This document shows, piece after piece, positions 1 to 11,217 of a DNA stretch of 64,000 nucleotides. The translations under genes and the position numbers were made by a program. Under the pieces are notes generated by a model. The model saw only the letters and a program-made list of their open reading frames with translations. It was not told the DNA's origin and did not search any database. Each line of letters opens with the position of its first letter. Position 1 is the stretch's first letter. Origin of the DNA: Linepithema humile (taxonomy: Eukaryota; Arthropoda; Insecta; Hymenoptera; Formicidae); the NCBI RefSeq assembly GCF_040581485.1, contig NC_090130.1:15999656-16063655 (forward strand), written 5' to 3'.

Positions 1-866
1 TTGTAATAGAAAATTAAAACAATTATTTTTTACAACAGTCTGTTGGTTTGAAAATGACATTGTTTTTGTATTAAAATAACACTATTTTGTATGAGTTGAA
101 CTTATTTTGAAAATCAGGTTTCTATTAAAAACAAAATAAGTTTTAATTTTATGGAGAGAATCTATAATGTATAATATTTTTACAAATGTAAGACTAATTT
201 TATAACAAATAATAATAAAAAATATTATTTCAAATTACAAATTCTTGCAAATTGAATTGCTTCTATATACTTGGTTAAGTGACTATTGATTTCATATTTA
301 GTTTTGATATAAATGTTTTTTTAAATAATATTTTTTAGGATTATTTTTTAGAGTATAATTTTACTACATACGTATATATTAAGCATTTTTACTCAATTAG
401 TTAGAAATTATTTATCTTCAAATAATGCTTCACCTCTCGTACATGAGTTAGATCGGGTTAGAGTTTTTTCAGGCAGAGGTACAAGGCTTTGCTTCTCCTC
501 TGCCCAAGTATTTGATATATCACGTTTAAATAAATAAATCTGCTAAGAGTACGTTCTGTTAAATATACACGTATCAGAAAATTACGTATTCTATTTAGTA
601 AACTTCTTTTGTATAACTTTTTAATTTTAAGGTCAACGGCTAAAACCTTTTTTTTTGTTACTCAGGACTATGATCTTAATAACACACGTCAAGATCAAGA
701 TTGGAAGGTTATCCCTATTCGGTAATTTTATCTCTTTTATTATTACAGGTTATATTATTATATTATAAATATATTTGCTTTTTCTATTTTTGTTACATTC
801 ATATCGTTTTGTACTACCCTCGCAGTTATAATTGTTAATTTGCGACATATCGATAAATAAGATTAC
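1..866. other. Gene-poor AT-rich DNA, intron 6 of alpha-2/delta gene
   Basis: No convincing exon was found on either strand. The segment lies beyond the donor site of the last visible alpha-2/delta exon, so it is probably the start of the next intron. A short imperfect inverted motif around 470-507 (AGGCAGAGG / CCTCTGCC) is the only structure noticed. Confidence 0.5.
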
Positions 867-1472
867 CTTTATTTGTGCAAGCCGTATTTCGAAGATCGGG
901 ACTTTTATCACCTCCAATGAGATAAGTAAAGATCCGGACGGGCATGTGCGGCCAATTGTAACGTTTTATCACTTCTGTGGGTGGGCTGTCGGTATCGGAA
1001 GTGATCAGTATAATCGCCTGATTGCACTGGCTGCCCTGGCCGGTACGATTGTACTTGTGCAGGATCTCGAAGGCAGTACTCAATGCAGCCGAAATATTGG
1101 TCGCAGCGTCTTCATGCTTTACAGAAGTCAACGCTATCTTCATTTCGTGGATGTTTTCCGGCGATGCCTGCACTAAGCTATCCTTAAAGCACTGCACAAT
1201 TTCCTCGGCATTTTCGCCATAGCGATATACGTTGACATAATCATTCGGTCCCAAAGTATCCAATATGACTCTCGTCGTTGCAATTGTTAATCGTCGATTT
1301 CTGTCGGAAGTATAGGTCGTACTATCAATTAATATTGCTAGATCCCTCGGACTATTTGCCGCCCCGACAAACCAATTTGACATTCTGAAGTCATACACAT
1401 CACGCACCGGCCGATGATGTGAAGAGTACTTAGATAATCTGAATACACCTTCAATTGGAGGCCATGATATCG
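867..1472 (-). CDS. Calcium channel alpha-2/delta subunit, exon 6 (VWA domain)
   Basis: This is the last visible coding exon of a minus-strand alpha-2/delta (CACNA2D-type) gene. It starts after an AG at 1474-1473 and ends at AAAG before GTAATC (866-861). Its two first bases complete a codon begun by exon 5. It encodes about 201 residues, roughly 218-418 of the protein: the end of the VWA_N region, then a von Willebrand factor A domain. Family landmarks are visible: NWFVGAANSPRDLAILID, ILDTLGPNDYVNV, CFKDSLVQA, CNQAI, YNWP, VRIFTYLIG and CTNKG. In alpha-2/delta proteins the VWA MIDAS (DxSxS) binds a divalent cation and helps traffic CaV channels. Here the motif reads D-S-T-T-Y, so the second serine is lost. 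The frame stays open to TAA near 835, but the donor and the family alignment favour splicing at 867. The rest of the gene is outside the window. Confidence 0.9.
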
Positions 1473-1482
1473 CTGTAACATA

Positions 1483-1518
1483 TATATGTATGTATATATA
1501 TATATATATATATATATA
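1483..1518. repeat. (TA)n microsatellite
   Basis: An alternating TA/TATG tract abuts the left end of the foldback element at 1519. A second TA tract follows its right end (2399-2426), consistent with insertion into a TATA-type target. Confidence 0.85.
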
Positions 1519-2395
1519 CAGGGTGTCAATTAAGTCCCGGGACGGCTGAATATTTTCTCATGTAAGGTATTTTTGAAAAAGGTCAAGGTCATTTCTGAAG
1601 TAATTTTCAACGAGGAATTCAACGGTGACCTTCAATTTGACCTTGAGCTTGACCTTCAAGGTCATTTCAAGGTTAGGTTAGGTTTTTTAAATAGAAACCC
1701 CTATTTTTGATTCCAAAATCTAATAGCTGGTGTCAAGAGCTTTTGAAAACACTATAATGAAGTTATTTTTCATTAAGTACTTTTCGAGTTATGAGGCTTG
1801 TAAATTACAGTATTTTGACATAAAATACAAAATATCTTGTAAAATATTCAATTTTTGGGAATCTTACCTTAATACTTTTATGCATAAAATAATAAGACGA
1901 ATCAATTGGTATAAAGAAAACACATAGTTGCTTTCATAAAAAAATATGTAGTTTGCAACATGCAACTGCATACTTTTTCTTGAAAGCAACTATGTGTTTT
2001 CTTTATACCAATTGATTTGTCTTATTATTTTATGCATAAAAGTATTAAGGTAAGATTCCCAAAAATTGAATATTTTACAAGATATTTTGTATTTTATGTC
2101 AAAATACTGTAATTTACAAGCCTCATAACTCGAAAAGTACTTAATGAAAAATAACTCTATTATAGTGTTTTGAAAAGCTCTTGACACCAGTTATTAGATT
2201 TTGGAATCAAAAATAGGAGTTTCTATTTAAAAAATCTAACCTAACCTTGAAATGACCTTGAAGATCAAGCTCAAGGTCAAATTGAAGGTCAATGTTAAAT
2301 TCCTCGTTGAAAATTACTTCAGAAATGACCTTGACCTTTTTCAAAAATACCTTACATGAGAAAATATTCAGCCGTCCCGGGACTTAATTGACACC

Positions 2396-2398
<3 letters not shown>
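1519..2398. mobile_element. Foldback element with 418-bp inverted arms
   Basis: The two halves are near-perfect reverse complements: 1519-1936 against 1981-2398, with a 44-bp loop. Termini are CAGGGTGTCAATTAAGTCCC and its complement, and TA repeats flank both sides. Mirror-image 65-codon ORFs in the arms are by-products of the palindrome. The inner arm sequence (CATTAAGTACTTTTCGAG, then CTTAC.TTAATACTTTTATG, then a GTATAAAGAAAAC-type tail) also occurs in the gypsy-interrupted foldback element at 43948-50936, so the two belong to one lineage. It is non-autonomous: no transposase is present. Confidence 0.9.
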
Positions 2399-2426
<28 letters not shown>

Positions 2427-2429
<3 letters not shown>

Positions 2430-2640
2430 GGTGTTTTATTTTAATCTAGCCAGGCGAATATTTCAAACGCTGTTGAGTTTAGAAAAAAATGTTTCAGACA
2501 AAAGTTGTAGGGTTCGGAGGGGGACACAAGATGGTGGGCTTGAGTTTTTGATGAAGGTAAAATTGAAGGTCATATAAAGGTCAACTTTGTTTTTTTAAAT
2601 GAAATGTAGTATTTTTTATGTATATATATTTCTTGAGCCT
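2427..2640 (+). mobile_element. One-armed CAGGGTG foldback/MITE fragment
   Basis: The segment starts with CAGGGTGTTTTATTTTAATC directly after a TA tract. It contains the module ATGTTTCAGACAAAAGTTG (about 2490-2508) that recurs in several other elements of the window. No matching inverted end was found to the right, so it appears truncated. Confidence 0.55.
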
Positions 2641-2713
2641 CAACAGAAAGTTAACTGTAAATATGTATAAGATTATATGAGAAGATTATATGTAAAAATT
2701 ATTTATAATTAGC

Positions 2714-2746
2714 AAACACTTCGACCTGTTATCAAACCATCCTCAG
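2714..2746 (-). ncRNA. Degenerate hammerhead-ribozyme-like motif (Penelope tail relic)
   Basis: Read on the minus strand: CUGAGGA, then a six-pair stem GGUUUG/CAGGUC with loop AUAA (wobble pairs included), then CGAAGUGUUUG. This fits the hammerhead core CUGANGA-stem II-GAAA, except that GAAA reads GAAG. Penelope-like elements are known to carry minimal hammerheads. No coding remnant is adjacent, so this is a decayed tail at best. Confidence 0.4.
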
Positions 2747-3159
2747 TGTATTAAACACGTTCAATAAGTTAACTACCATAGTATAACGCGTGTTCTATAT
2801 TATAATAAAAAAAATAAAAATAAAAATAAAAAAAGAGAGGAAAAGAGAAAGAAAGAAAAAAAGATTATCAAGCGCGGATGTCAAGGTGCAAAAGATACAA
2901 AAATCATTTAAAAAGTTCGCAATCTGACATATAAATATCAGTGCTGTATATAAAAGTTTTACCATTGTAATGCTATTTGTTATATAAATAGCTGTGAAAT
3001 ACCTGTAAAATAATCGATCTGTCAAGTTTTCTGTGTACAATTGTTTCAATAAGACCATCTCAGTATATTCTTTAAAATAGAAAAAATTGAATATTGTACA
3101 GTAATAAAATTTTTTTGTTAAAAGAGTTTAATGCTAATAGAAATTTTTAACAAAATGAA

Positions 3160-3714
3160 AAATGTGTTGGGTAAGAATACACCTTCATTTATAACTAAAA
3201 AAATAGAGGATTTAAATGTAATCGTACAAGCTTGGAAGATGATCCTCGCAATGGGCATTTAAAAAGTGCTACGACATCGGAATTCATCGATAAAGTGCAT
3301 AATTTTTTGGAAGATCAATTCAAAATGTTTGAAATTGTTAGGGTTGTGAACATCTCAGATAAACGGGCATTTCATATCCTAACTAAAAATTTAAGTATGA
3401 AAAAATTACCTGCAAAATGAATGTCATATTTGCTATGGGTACATGCACATAAAAATGTCATTTCCATAGCAAAAACCAATTAATTAAAATTTGCTACCAT
3501 ATCCGCCTTATTTGCCTGATTTAACTCTTTGTTTGACTTCCATCTATTCGCAAATTTAGAAAAAGTTCTTGATGGAAAACAATTTTCCTCATATAATGAG
3601 CTAAAAGTTACAGTAAACGACTATTTTGAGGACTTTGAGAAATCGGACTTCCGGGATAGGATAAAGACACTAAAGCTACATAAAGTGTATCAAAGTTCAG
3701 AGAGATTATATTAA
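3160..3714 (+). pseudogene. Mariner-like transposase relic, internally deleted
   Basis: Fragments of a mariner family transposase are spread over two frames with several stops. At 3232-3420 the translation matches the second helix-turn-helix region of mariner (motifs DDPRNGHLKSATT, ISDKRAFHIL and MKKLPAK). At 3482-3714 it matches the C-terminal part of the catalytic domain (PYPPYLPDL just before DFHLFANLEKVLDGKQFSS). The central region with the first two catalytic aspartates is missing, so it cannot be active. A TA microsatellite follows. It lies in intron 5 of the alpha-2/delta gene, in antisense orientation to it. Confidence 0.8.
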
Positions 3715-3753
3715 AAAATAAAAATAATTTTAAAATAAAAAAGACAATCTTTC

Positions 3754-3754
<1 letters not shown>

Positions 3755-3798
<44 letters not shown>
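3755..3798. repeat. (TA)n microsatellite
   Basis: About 44 bases of nearly pure TA repeats follow the mariner relic. Confidence 0.9.
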
Positions 3799-3800
<2 letters not shown>

Positions 3801-3872
3801 CAGTCAGTGAACTTTTCAAATAACTCCCGTATTACAATCGGTAGTTGCACGGTGTTTACACGTGATCACAAC

Positions 3873-4406
3873 TACACAGAACCACAAAAAAAAGTTTTGG
3901 AAAATAAACTCAAACCAGAATAGGTATTTCTTATAGATTTTGGGTCACTGAATCGAATTCGTAAGCCATTTTGCTTCATCACGTCCAGTTTTTTAGATAA
4001 TCGAGGAAAATGATGAAAAATCTGTGAAAATTGAAAGAAACATTTGAGGAAAAAACAAAAGTAAATATGACATTAAAATGCGGTCACAGAACTAATTTAA
4101 ATATATTTTAGTAAGTTAAATAAAGTGCAAAATTTTTTTTATTTTTTGCACTTTATTTATTAAACTTATTAAAATATATTTAAATCAGTTCTGCGACCGC
4201 ATTTTAATGTCATATTTACTTTTGCTCTTTCCTCAAATGTTTCTTTCAATTTTCACAGATTTTTTATCATTTTTCTCGATTATCTAAAAAACTGGACAAG
4301 ATGAAGCAAAATGGCTTACGAATTCGGATTCAGTGACTCAAAATCTATAAGAAACACCTACTCTGGTTTGAGTTTATTTCCAAAAATTTTTTTTGTGGTC
4401 CTGTGT
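3873..4406. mobile_element. Foldback element, ~260-bp arms
   Basis: The left arm (from ACACAGAACCACAAAAAAAA) and the right arm (ending TTTTTTTTGTGGTCCTGTGT) are reverse complements around a centre near 4139. They share GGCTTACGAATTCG-type and GACCGCATTTTAATGTCAT segments with few mismatches. There is no coding capacity. Confidence 0.85.
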
Positions 4407-4778
4407 TATTAGTGAATTCGCTTCACTTTGCCCAAATTCTTCTGTTTCTAATACAGTTGACTCGTAATTTAAGCATGATTGATTTAAGGACAATTGATCT
4501 AATGCTCTCACAGCTCTTCCTCCTCGAAAGAAGAATCAAGTTCGTACACAACACAATTGTAATACAAAAGGAGATTGTAACACCACACTTTCCACTAACA
4601 AATAAATAAATGTTAACAGAGTGCATTGGTAAGTTTTATTAATTTAAATTGATCTCAGTCTTTTTTTACAGGTTACATTCTAAGACTGAAAAGAATTCAA
4701 AATTGAACCAAAACGTTTTTGTAGTTTTATTCTACATTGATTTGTAACATCTTTTACAACACCCGTGCTTGGTTCTCA

Positions 4779-4965
4779 TACACGGAGAAAATTTTATATC
4801 AAAAATTACTATGTATGTCAGTAACCATGGACCATGAAGAAATTATAAAAATTTTTACTATGTTTTTCACATGTGAAACATAATAAAAATTTTCGGTTCG
4901 CGGCTTCACGGTCCGCGACTATTGCCGTACATAGTAATTTTTAATATAAAATTTTCTCTGTATAG
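4779..4965. mobile_element. Short MITE, ACGGAGAAAATTTTATA ends
   Basis: Inverted ends of roughly 35 bp: ACACGGAGAAAATTTTATAT with AAAATTACTATGTA on the left, and the complement TACATAGTAATTTTTAATAT...TTCTCTGTAT on the right. The interior is about 115 bp and non-coding. Confidence 0.75.
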
Positions 4966-5187
4966 CTCTTTTTTCTGTTGTTTTAATTGAAATACATAGG
5001 CCGAATTATTATCGCACAATAAACCAGATACAAATTAATAGAACTTTTAGTTATAAATATAAAACTAGAGGATCAACAATACGCGCACGTAACTCTTCAT
5101 ACTTCGAATTAATTCTGTGACTTCGTCCCCGTTAGTTATTAAAATAATTTTCATTGCAAAGTGTGCGATTTTTTAAAATCTATTTAA

Positions 5188-6296
5188 GTACCCAGGTAAA
5201 AATTTCCCTCAATCTTCCCTGAATATATACGGGCCCCGCATGGGAAATATTAGTTTGGAAAATCCAGACGGGTCCTGGCTTTTCGCTATAAATTTTCCAC
5301 GATTTTTCCCAGGTTTTGGTTAAAAAATATCTATCTGTATTTTTTCCTGGATCTGACCGGGTCCGATCAGGGAAAAACCAGTATTTTTATTCTGAACTTT
5401 CAGGTTATGTTAACGTTTGTTAAATATTTTACGGCTCAAAATAGTAACACCTTAGAGCATATCAAAGAGTTACGGTTCGAAATAAAAGAAAAAATGGTTT
5501 AAAACGTACAAAATATGTGATCGCATATTCGCGGCTTCTCGTCTACTGTTGAAGAAGCGAAAATATTGGGCGAGGACAAAATTAGAAACAAAAATAGCGA
5601 ACATCGAAACTGAAAGTGACACGTGTGACGAAAGTGACTTGATAAAAAACAAGTATTCGCGATCTAACAGTAATGAAGCTACTGATAGTGCTGTAAATGA
5701 GAATGTCTATCATGTACGCGACGAAGAGGAAACTGATGGCCTGAAAATATTTATGGAAAATAACAATTCAGAGCTCGAAGATGATATGTCAGATCCAGAA
5801 AGAGAAATCGAGAATTCAGAGCTCGAAGATGATATATTAGAATCAGAAAGAGAAATCGATGAATACAATAAAGGTCACAATAATGAGGACGAAATGGTTG
5901 ATGAAATGGAAAAATTACGTCAGTGGATTGTAACCAACCAAATTCCACACAATCAAGCAGATGAGTTGCTGGATATTTTACGACCTAGATTAATGCCACT
6001 TTTACCCAAATCTACAAAAATGTTTATAGGAACGTCATCCGACAAATACAATATCGAACAATCCAGGAGAAAACCCGAGTAAAATAAGGGCCCTAGGCGG
6101 GATTCCAGTATAATTTCTAGGAAAAACCGTGGAAACAAGCCTGGGTACATTTTAGATAACGAATCCGTCCATGCCCGCCGTCCCCCATTACATATGGGTC
6201 CAAGCTAGATTTCCCGGACAGATTCAAGCTATACTCAGGAAAAAATATCCAGGGCCAGGCTTTCTCCTAGACCAGATTTCTACCTGAGTAAAATAG
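5188..6296 (+). mobile_element. Non-autonomous DNA transposon with 11-bp direct repeats
   Basis: Direct repeats AATCTATTTAA flank the block (5177-5187 and 6297-6307). Just inside are imperfect inverted ends, CCCAGGTAAAAATTT on the left and AGATTTCTACCTGAG on the right. The outer thirds are rich in short CCAGG/CCTGG and GGGAAAA words. One 177-codon ORF lies between (5549-6082). An 11-bp duplication fits Mutator-like elements among known superfamilies, but no transposase is present to confirm this. Confidence 0.55.
5549..6082 (+). CDS. Acidic transposon-associated hypothetical protein (N-terminal fragment)
   Basis: An intact 177-codon ORF lies inside the 5188-6296 element. The N-terminus is basic (KKRKYWARTK), the middle is a long Glu/Asp/Asn-rich stretch containing a duplicated acidic unit (NSELEDDMSDPEREIE and NSELEDDILESEREID), and the C-terminus carries LRQWIVTNQIPHNQADELLDIL followed by LLPKSTKMFIGT. 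From memory, this last pattern resembles a conserved N-terminal region of many uncharacterised, transposon-linked proteins in Hymenoptera. I cannot name a function. The ORF ends just where such proteins usually continue, so this is probably a truncated first exon. TTG at 5549 is the start used here; no ATG gives a better start. Confidence 0.45.
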   Translation: MKKRKYWARTKLETKIANIETESDTCDESDLIKNKYSRSNSNEATDSAVNENVYHVRDEEETDGLKIFMENNNSELEDDMSDPEREIENSELEDDILESEREIDEYNKGHNNEDEMVDEMEKLRQWIVTNQIPHNQADELLDILRPRLMPLLPKSTKMFIGTSSDKYNIEQSRRKPE

Positions 6297-6390
6297 AATC
6301 TATTTAAATAAAAAAAAAAAAAAGAAAAATTGAATTTTGATCCGATGTGTCTCGAATTTACGGTCAGTAAAACGAAGAAGACTATAAACA

Positions 6391-6504
6391 TCCCAGACAA
6401 CACGCATGTCTTAAACATCTGAAAGACGTTCAAAAGATATCATTTTTTTCAGATGTCTTTTATGCGTTTTTTATATATCTTTAAAACATGCGTGTTGTTT
6501 GGGA
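6391..6504. repeat. Small hairpin MITE
   Basis: CCCAGACAACACGCATG at the left end pairs with CATGCGTGTTGTTTGGG at the right end. The interior also pairs partly (GACGTTCAAAAGATATC against AGATGTCTTTTATGCGT). The total is about 114 bp with no coding sequence. Confidence 0.75.
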
Positions 6505-6753
6505 TATCAAATATTGACACTTTTACCTTTCTATTATCCATAACTGTTATCGTTTCTATTATCAAAATGGAAAAGATGTACTCTCAATATATTATACATG
6601 TTCCGCGTGCTAACGTCCTGCTGCGACTCATATATTTTTGTATTTTTAAATTGGAGGATGTATCCCAGTGAAAAATGACAGATTGAAAAGACGTATGTAG
6701 ATGTCTATTAGACATCTATAGACATTTTATATGTATATATCGACCTGTGTTTC

Positions 6754-7259
6754 TGACTGAGATAGTTTGGAAGAGGACTCGCGGAGTGTAGAACCGAGCT
6801 TGTAGAGTTTGAAAGTGTATAATAAAAAGAGTATAGTATAATTTCTTCAATGCCGGTAAATTTTTTTCTGGATAAAGTTTCAAAAACAATACCTCCAATT
6901 TTGATAAAACTATGGAAACTTTTTTTATTGCTCAAAACTCTTAAAGGGATTTTCGGCGACTTGTATGGAAAGATAATTTTTTAGGATCAAATATACTTTC
7001 ACAATATATTTACATTTGTTAAAACATAATGAACTAAATACGTGAACGGGGGAGCAGCTTTACCTCTCCCCCTGCACTCTCTTCCACCCAAAAAATCTAA
7101 CCAAACCTAATTCAATTCATGTCCGGGAGGCGAAGATCTTAACAAATCTTACCCTAACCTTAAGCATTAAATAAATTATGTTAAACTCCTTTTATTATGT
7201 ACTTTCAAACTCCACAAGTCCGGCTCTGAACTCCGCAGGTCTTCTTCCAAACTACAGTC
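6754..7259. mobile_element. Non-autonomous element with ~70-bp inverted repeats
   Basis: GACTGAGATAGTTTGGAAGA at the left end corresponds to the complement of TCTTCCAAACTACAGTC at the right end. The similarity continues through TTGTAGAGTTTGAAAGT for about 70 bp with scattered mismatches. The interior of about 350 bp is AT-rich with one GC-richer patch (7020-7140) and no ORF. It lies in intron 5 of the alpha-2/delta gene. Confidence 0.65.
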
Positions 7260-7545
7260 AAATTATATTTAACAAAAATTAAAATATAATTATTAGTTTA
7301 CTTTTTACAAAAAAAAATATTTTTATTTTAAAATTTATTTTATAATTACAATTATAAATAAAAGTCTTATAATAATTTATAAGTTTATAAAATTAACATA
7401 GTAAATTTTATAATAGTAAATTTTATAATTTATTAATATATTTTTTTACATATGTATATATTTTTTTATGTACGCGTATAAACACAATATTTCATAAAAA
7501 TTTATGTGTAAAAATGTAATGGCTTACATAAATATATTTAAATAC

Positions 7546-7677
7546 CTGGAAAACGGCGTAAAAATCCTGTTGTCGCTCCATAATATTGCCATGATAGCGT
7601 AGGGTCACTTTCATAATTATTAACAAACAAGAGATCTAAATATTCACTCCATTGAATGCCTGATGCAACATCACGTT
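7546..7677 (-). CDS. Calcium channel alpha-2/delta subunit, exon 5
   Basis: A 132-bp exon preceded by TTTGCAG (acceptor) and followed by GTATTT (donor). It begins with two bases (AA) that complete GAA with the last base of exon 4. It ends with one base (G) that makes GCG with the first two bases of exon 6. It encodes 43 whole codons including NNYESDPTLSWQYYGATTGF, a strongly conserved alpha-2/delta block that precedes the VWA domain (part of VWA_N). A 6-kb intron filled with transposon remains separates it from exon 6. Confidence 0.9.
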
Positions 7678-8111
7678 CTGCAAATAGAGTCAAATCAAAC
7701 TATTTTAAAATAAGGTGCAACTTCTTTTCTTAAATTTAAGACACAGGTAATTGAATAATGTAAATATCAAAAATGCTATTTTTTCGCGCATATCTGCATT
7801 TATCGATTGATATCACGACTTATTAGAACTATTACATTGTCCTGCATGGATCTGTTATTTGAAAAAAAAAGAAAAAAAAGAGTAATTTTCTGTAGTTTTT
7901 TTCATGTATCAACTTTAATATCAAAAAATGTATATTACCTTGGACTTTTGAGATCATTATTTTTTGCATATTTTCCTTTGATTTGCTTAAAATAATATAA
8001 TATGCATTTTTTAAGACTAAATATGAATTTAGTGCATAAAAAAATACAGAAAATTGCTTTTTCTGTTCAGACAACAAAAAAATGTTTAATTTTGTAGGCT
8101 ACAATGCTCAC

Positions 8112-8334
8112 CGTTGTCTTTAATTCCACTTGGCAAGAGTACAGCAGACAAAGTAACATTCACCGCTAAATGGTCAAAGTGACGATTTGCAGCGAGAAAC
8201 ATCTCCTGCGTACCAGCGGAACCCTTTTCATCGCTGACCAAATTGTGAAGCCGATGCGAGGCATAATATTTAGGTGACACATTCCCTTCTCTTGGTGCCG
8301 CTACCGCGGCTTGTTCGGCACTCTCCACTAATCT
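8112..8334 (-). CDS. Calcium channel alpha-2/delta subunit, exon 4
   Basis: A 223-bp exon between an acceptor (ACCGCAG) and a donor (GTGAGC). It encodes 74 codons plus one base, in phase 0 with exon 3. It contains RLVESAEQAAVAAPREGN and, near its end, FDHLAVNVTLSAVLLPSGIK, matching the family region with 'VNTS-SSV-LPTNVY' upstream of the VWA domain. NVT is a candidate N-glycosylation site in what should be the extracellular alpha-2 part. Intron 4 to exon 5 is only 434 bp. Confidence 0.88.
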
Positions 8335-8939
8335 CTGCGGTCGTAACGTTTTATGTAATGATTAATGTTATGTTTTAAACATGCATATATGTATCTTTTT
8401 AGTTAGCATTTGTTAGCTATGTAGCCGTTTTATTCAATTTTTATTTGATTAAACATTGATTTAACGTTTAGAGTTCGATCCGTTAACATGCTGTAGGCAG
8501 ACATAATAATAATGTTTCTCAGATCACGGAAATGACACAGATCAACTTTTACAAAAATAAGAATTCTTAAACGATTCAGGCTTCTTAAATAATACTTAAA
8601 TAATACCTAACCTAACCAGAATAGTCCAAAATCAATCGTACTTTTTGTTAGTTTTTTTGTTAGTTGCTTCTTTTTTTCTTCTTTATTTCTTTTTTTGTCT
8701 TTGATCTTTTTTCAAATTGAGTTTTCTTCATTAATTATTATATAATAAAACAATATATACATATGTTAGATAACTAAAAAAGTTCTTATCGTTTTTCGTT
8801 AGTCATAATTCTCGAAATTATTTATATCAATCATGACTAATTGTGCAGGAAATTTTTTTTATCGTAAATTACATACCTCACTTCATTTAATTACTGCAAA
8901 TCCAAAATGTGAAGTTCAAGTTAAATAAACATTTTAACT

Positions 8940-9290
8940 TTATAAAATGTCTTTAAATGAGTGTGATTTGTGCTGAATTATTGTATGAATTTAAACTTGG
9001 ATTCAAAACGTCAAAAACTCGCCGAAAAATTTATTCTGCATTTGAAGAAGATACAATAAAAAAAGAATCGCTTGACATTAATTTCAAAAATTTGTATCAG
9101 GAGATAAATCCCTGGAAGATGCTTTCGGGGAGACCTCATCTCTGAATAATGATGAATTGAAAGTAACAATCGATGCAAATTCAAAATTAACGTGTCAAGA
9201 ACTTGCAATTGCATTCAATATAAGTGATAAAACCATCAAATTACATCAGTTCTCAAACAATTTTAAAAAATATGACTATCGAAAAAATGG
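8940..9290 (+). pseudogene. Mariner-like transposase relic, N-terminal DNA-binding part
   Basis: Translation in two adjacent frames resembles the N-terminal helix-turn-helix region of mariner transposase: LLYEFKLGFKTSKTRRKI, then SGRPHL, then, after a frame change, ELKVTIDANSKLTCQELA, FNISDKTI and LHQF. The catalytic domain is absent and the reading frame is broken near 9145. A palindromic element follows directly. Confidence 0.7.
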
Positions 9291-9428
9291 CAAACCTTTT
9301 TTGATTATCTACTATTTCTTAAAACTACACTATTTTTTTATCACTTACAAATTAGCTAATCAATAACTCTGCTATTACATTTTGTAAAGTAAAGATTTTA
9401 TTTTTTATAACATAGAAAATGCACAAAG

Positions 9429-9866
9429 TCAGCAAATATTTTAACAAAAATACTGTAAAAAATAATTGTTTATCGTAATCTTTCCAATTTTTTTAATTTC
9501 AAATTAAAGATGTATTAACTACACAATATTTGTTAAAAATCATTGAAATTTAGAAACAATATAACACATATAATGGAAAGGCTCATATACGATAACTATC
9601 AAATAATATATCATCAGGCTCATATACGATATAACTATCAAATAATATAATATTAAAATAATATAATATCAAATAATATAATATTATATTATTTGATAGT
9701 TATCGTATATGAGCCTTTCCATTATATGTGTTATATTGTTTCTAAATTTCAATGATTTTTAACAAATATTGTGTAGTTAATACATCTTTAATTTGAAATT
9801 AAAAAAATTGGAAAGATTACGATAAACAATTATTTTTTACAGTATTTTCGTTAAAATATTTGCTGA
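9429..9866. mobile_element. Foldback element with TATA-rich centre
   Basis: TCAGCAAATATTTTAAC at the left end is the complement of GTTAAAATATTTGCTGA at the right end. The arms continue through GTTTATCGTAATCTTTCC and TGGAAAGGCTCATATACG with near identity over about 190 bp. The central 80 bp repeats the words ATATCAAATAATATAAT and ACGATATAACTATC. It is non-coding. Confidence 0.85.
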
Positions 9867-10119
9867 TAATATTATATTATATTATATAATAATATAATAT
9901 TGTAGAAAGGCATTGAGAGCCGTCGCGGGATGTTAGTGCAAAATTATTTAATTTTTCTTAAAGAAATTAATTTATTAGTCTACGTGAGACAGTTAACTTG
10001 TACACCGATCTCTAATTCGAGATATTTAAAGTGTACGAAAAGTTTAGTACATTGTTCTCACATATGGAGAATCATTATGTACTGATAGGAATTATTGGAA
10101 AGAAAGGAAGAGAGAGAAA

Positions 10120-10180
10120 AAATATCAGGGCGCGAGTGGCTAAGCCGCTAAGGAATTGAACCCGGATCTTCCGCTTTCTA
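10120..10180 (-). repeat. tRNA-like (SINE-type) relic
   Basis: On the minus strand GGTTCAATTCC matches the tRNA B box, and a run of T lies downstream. On the plus strand TGGCTAAGCCG fits the A-box pattern. No complete cloverleaf can be drawn. It is most likely a piece of a tRNA-derived repeat. Confidence 0.3.
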
Positions 10181-10189
10181 TTATATTAT

Positions 10190-11106
10190 TTGATAGTTAT
10201 AAACAATATATTTTTTTATTTAATACTGAAACATAAAATAAATTATGTAAAGAGTAATTAATATTACTTATTAATATTATAATAATATAATGTAGTTTAA
10301 GATTTTTATTGAAAAAAATATTTATAATTAGTACCTTTTTTTCTAATCGATAATAAAAAGAGAGAAAACTTTTTGATATAAATACTGCCTAAAATTAACC
10401 GCAAGAAACAAAATAATAATTACCAAATTGCCAAATCACAATTATTATGTTTTATTGCAGTTTTAGATGAATTACTTTCAACCTGGTCACTAATTCCGAA
10501 TAAAATTTCGCACGAATTCATCAAAGTTTTATTAGTTTATATGAAAAATTTTACCTGGTTAAGAATATTTTTTCTTTGAATTTGTCAATAAGTGCTATAA
10601 TACATAATTTTACCTAAAAAACTAAGGTAAACATAAAAATAAAATAACTTTCAAAATAATCAAAGAATTGTGTCTAAAATTTACGCAAACATTTAAAATA
10701 AATCATAAAATAATCTACAATTTGTACGTTCTGTCAATATTTCAATATACGACTCATACGTGAAAATTAGAACTCATTTTAAACAAAAAAAATGAGTAAT
10801 TCAAACTACTATCTAAATTACAAAAATGTTCTGACATATAAGTTTAGTAAGTGACTCCGTAAATCTCTAAAGATATTGTATATTTTTATTATCAGTTCTT
10901 TTTAGACAGTTTATATTGCGTTATATCACAAGCATGTATGCGTGTGTATGTATAATAATTAGTATAATAATTAGAATATTTGTATAATAATTGTATAATA
11001 ATTAGATTATATCACAATCTAATTTTAATTATTAGTTTATCAAATAATATAAAATTAAATTTTAACTAACAAAAAATTGGCAAAACAAATTTATATGTTG
11101 ACGTAC
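10190..11106. other. AT-rich intron, no feature seen
   Basis: Intron 3 sequence of the alpha-2/delta gene. No ORF, inverted repeat or RNA gene stood out. Confidence 0.5.
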
Positions 11107-11217
11107 CATTACGGCGTTCATTTTAAAGTCCATCATGTTTTTCACTTCTGCGGCCATCTCCCGAACAAGAACAAGACCATCTTTTTTTGCAATGTTGCTC
11201 TCCACATCGTGATATTT
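11107..11217 (-). CDS. Calcium channel alpha-2/delta subunit, exon 3
   Basis: A 111-bp exon of exactly 37 codons, phase 0 at both ends, between TTCTTAG (acceptor) and GTACGT (donor). It encodes KYHDVES, then KKDGLVLVREMAAEVKNMMD, the family pattern 'Y-(E/D)V...DG--LV(R/K)----E(M/V)-NM(L/M)' found just N-terminal of the VWA_N region. Confidence 0.88.

Noticed and set aside
660..740. Possible seventh alpha-2/delta exon on the minus strand
   Set aside because: An open frame exists, but the translation does not match the sequence expected after the VWA domain and the splice sites are poor.
1730..2187. Two identical 65-codon ORFs facing each other
   Set aside because: They are mirror images in the arms of a foldback element, with no family resemblance.
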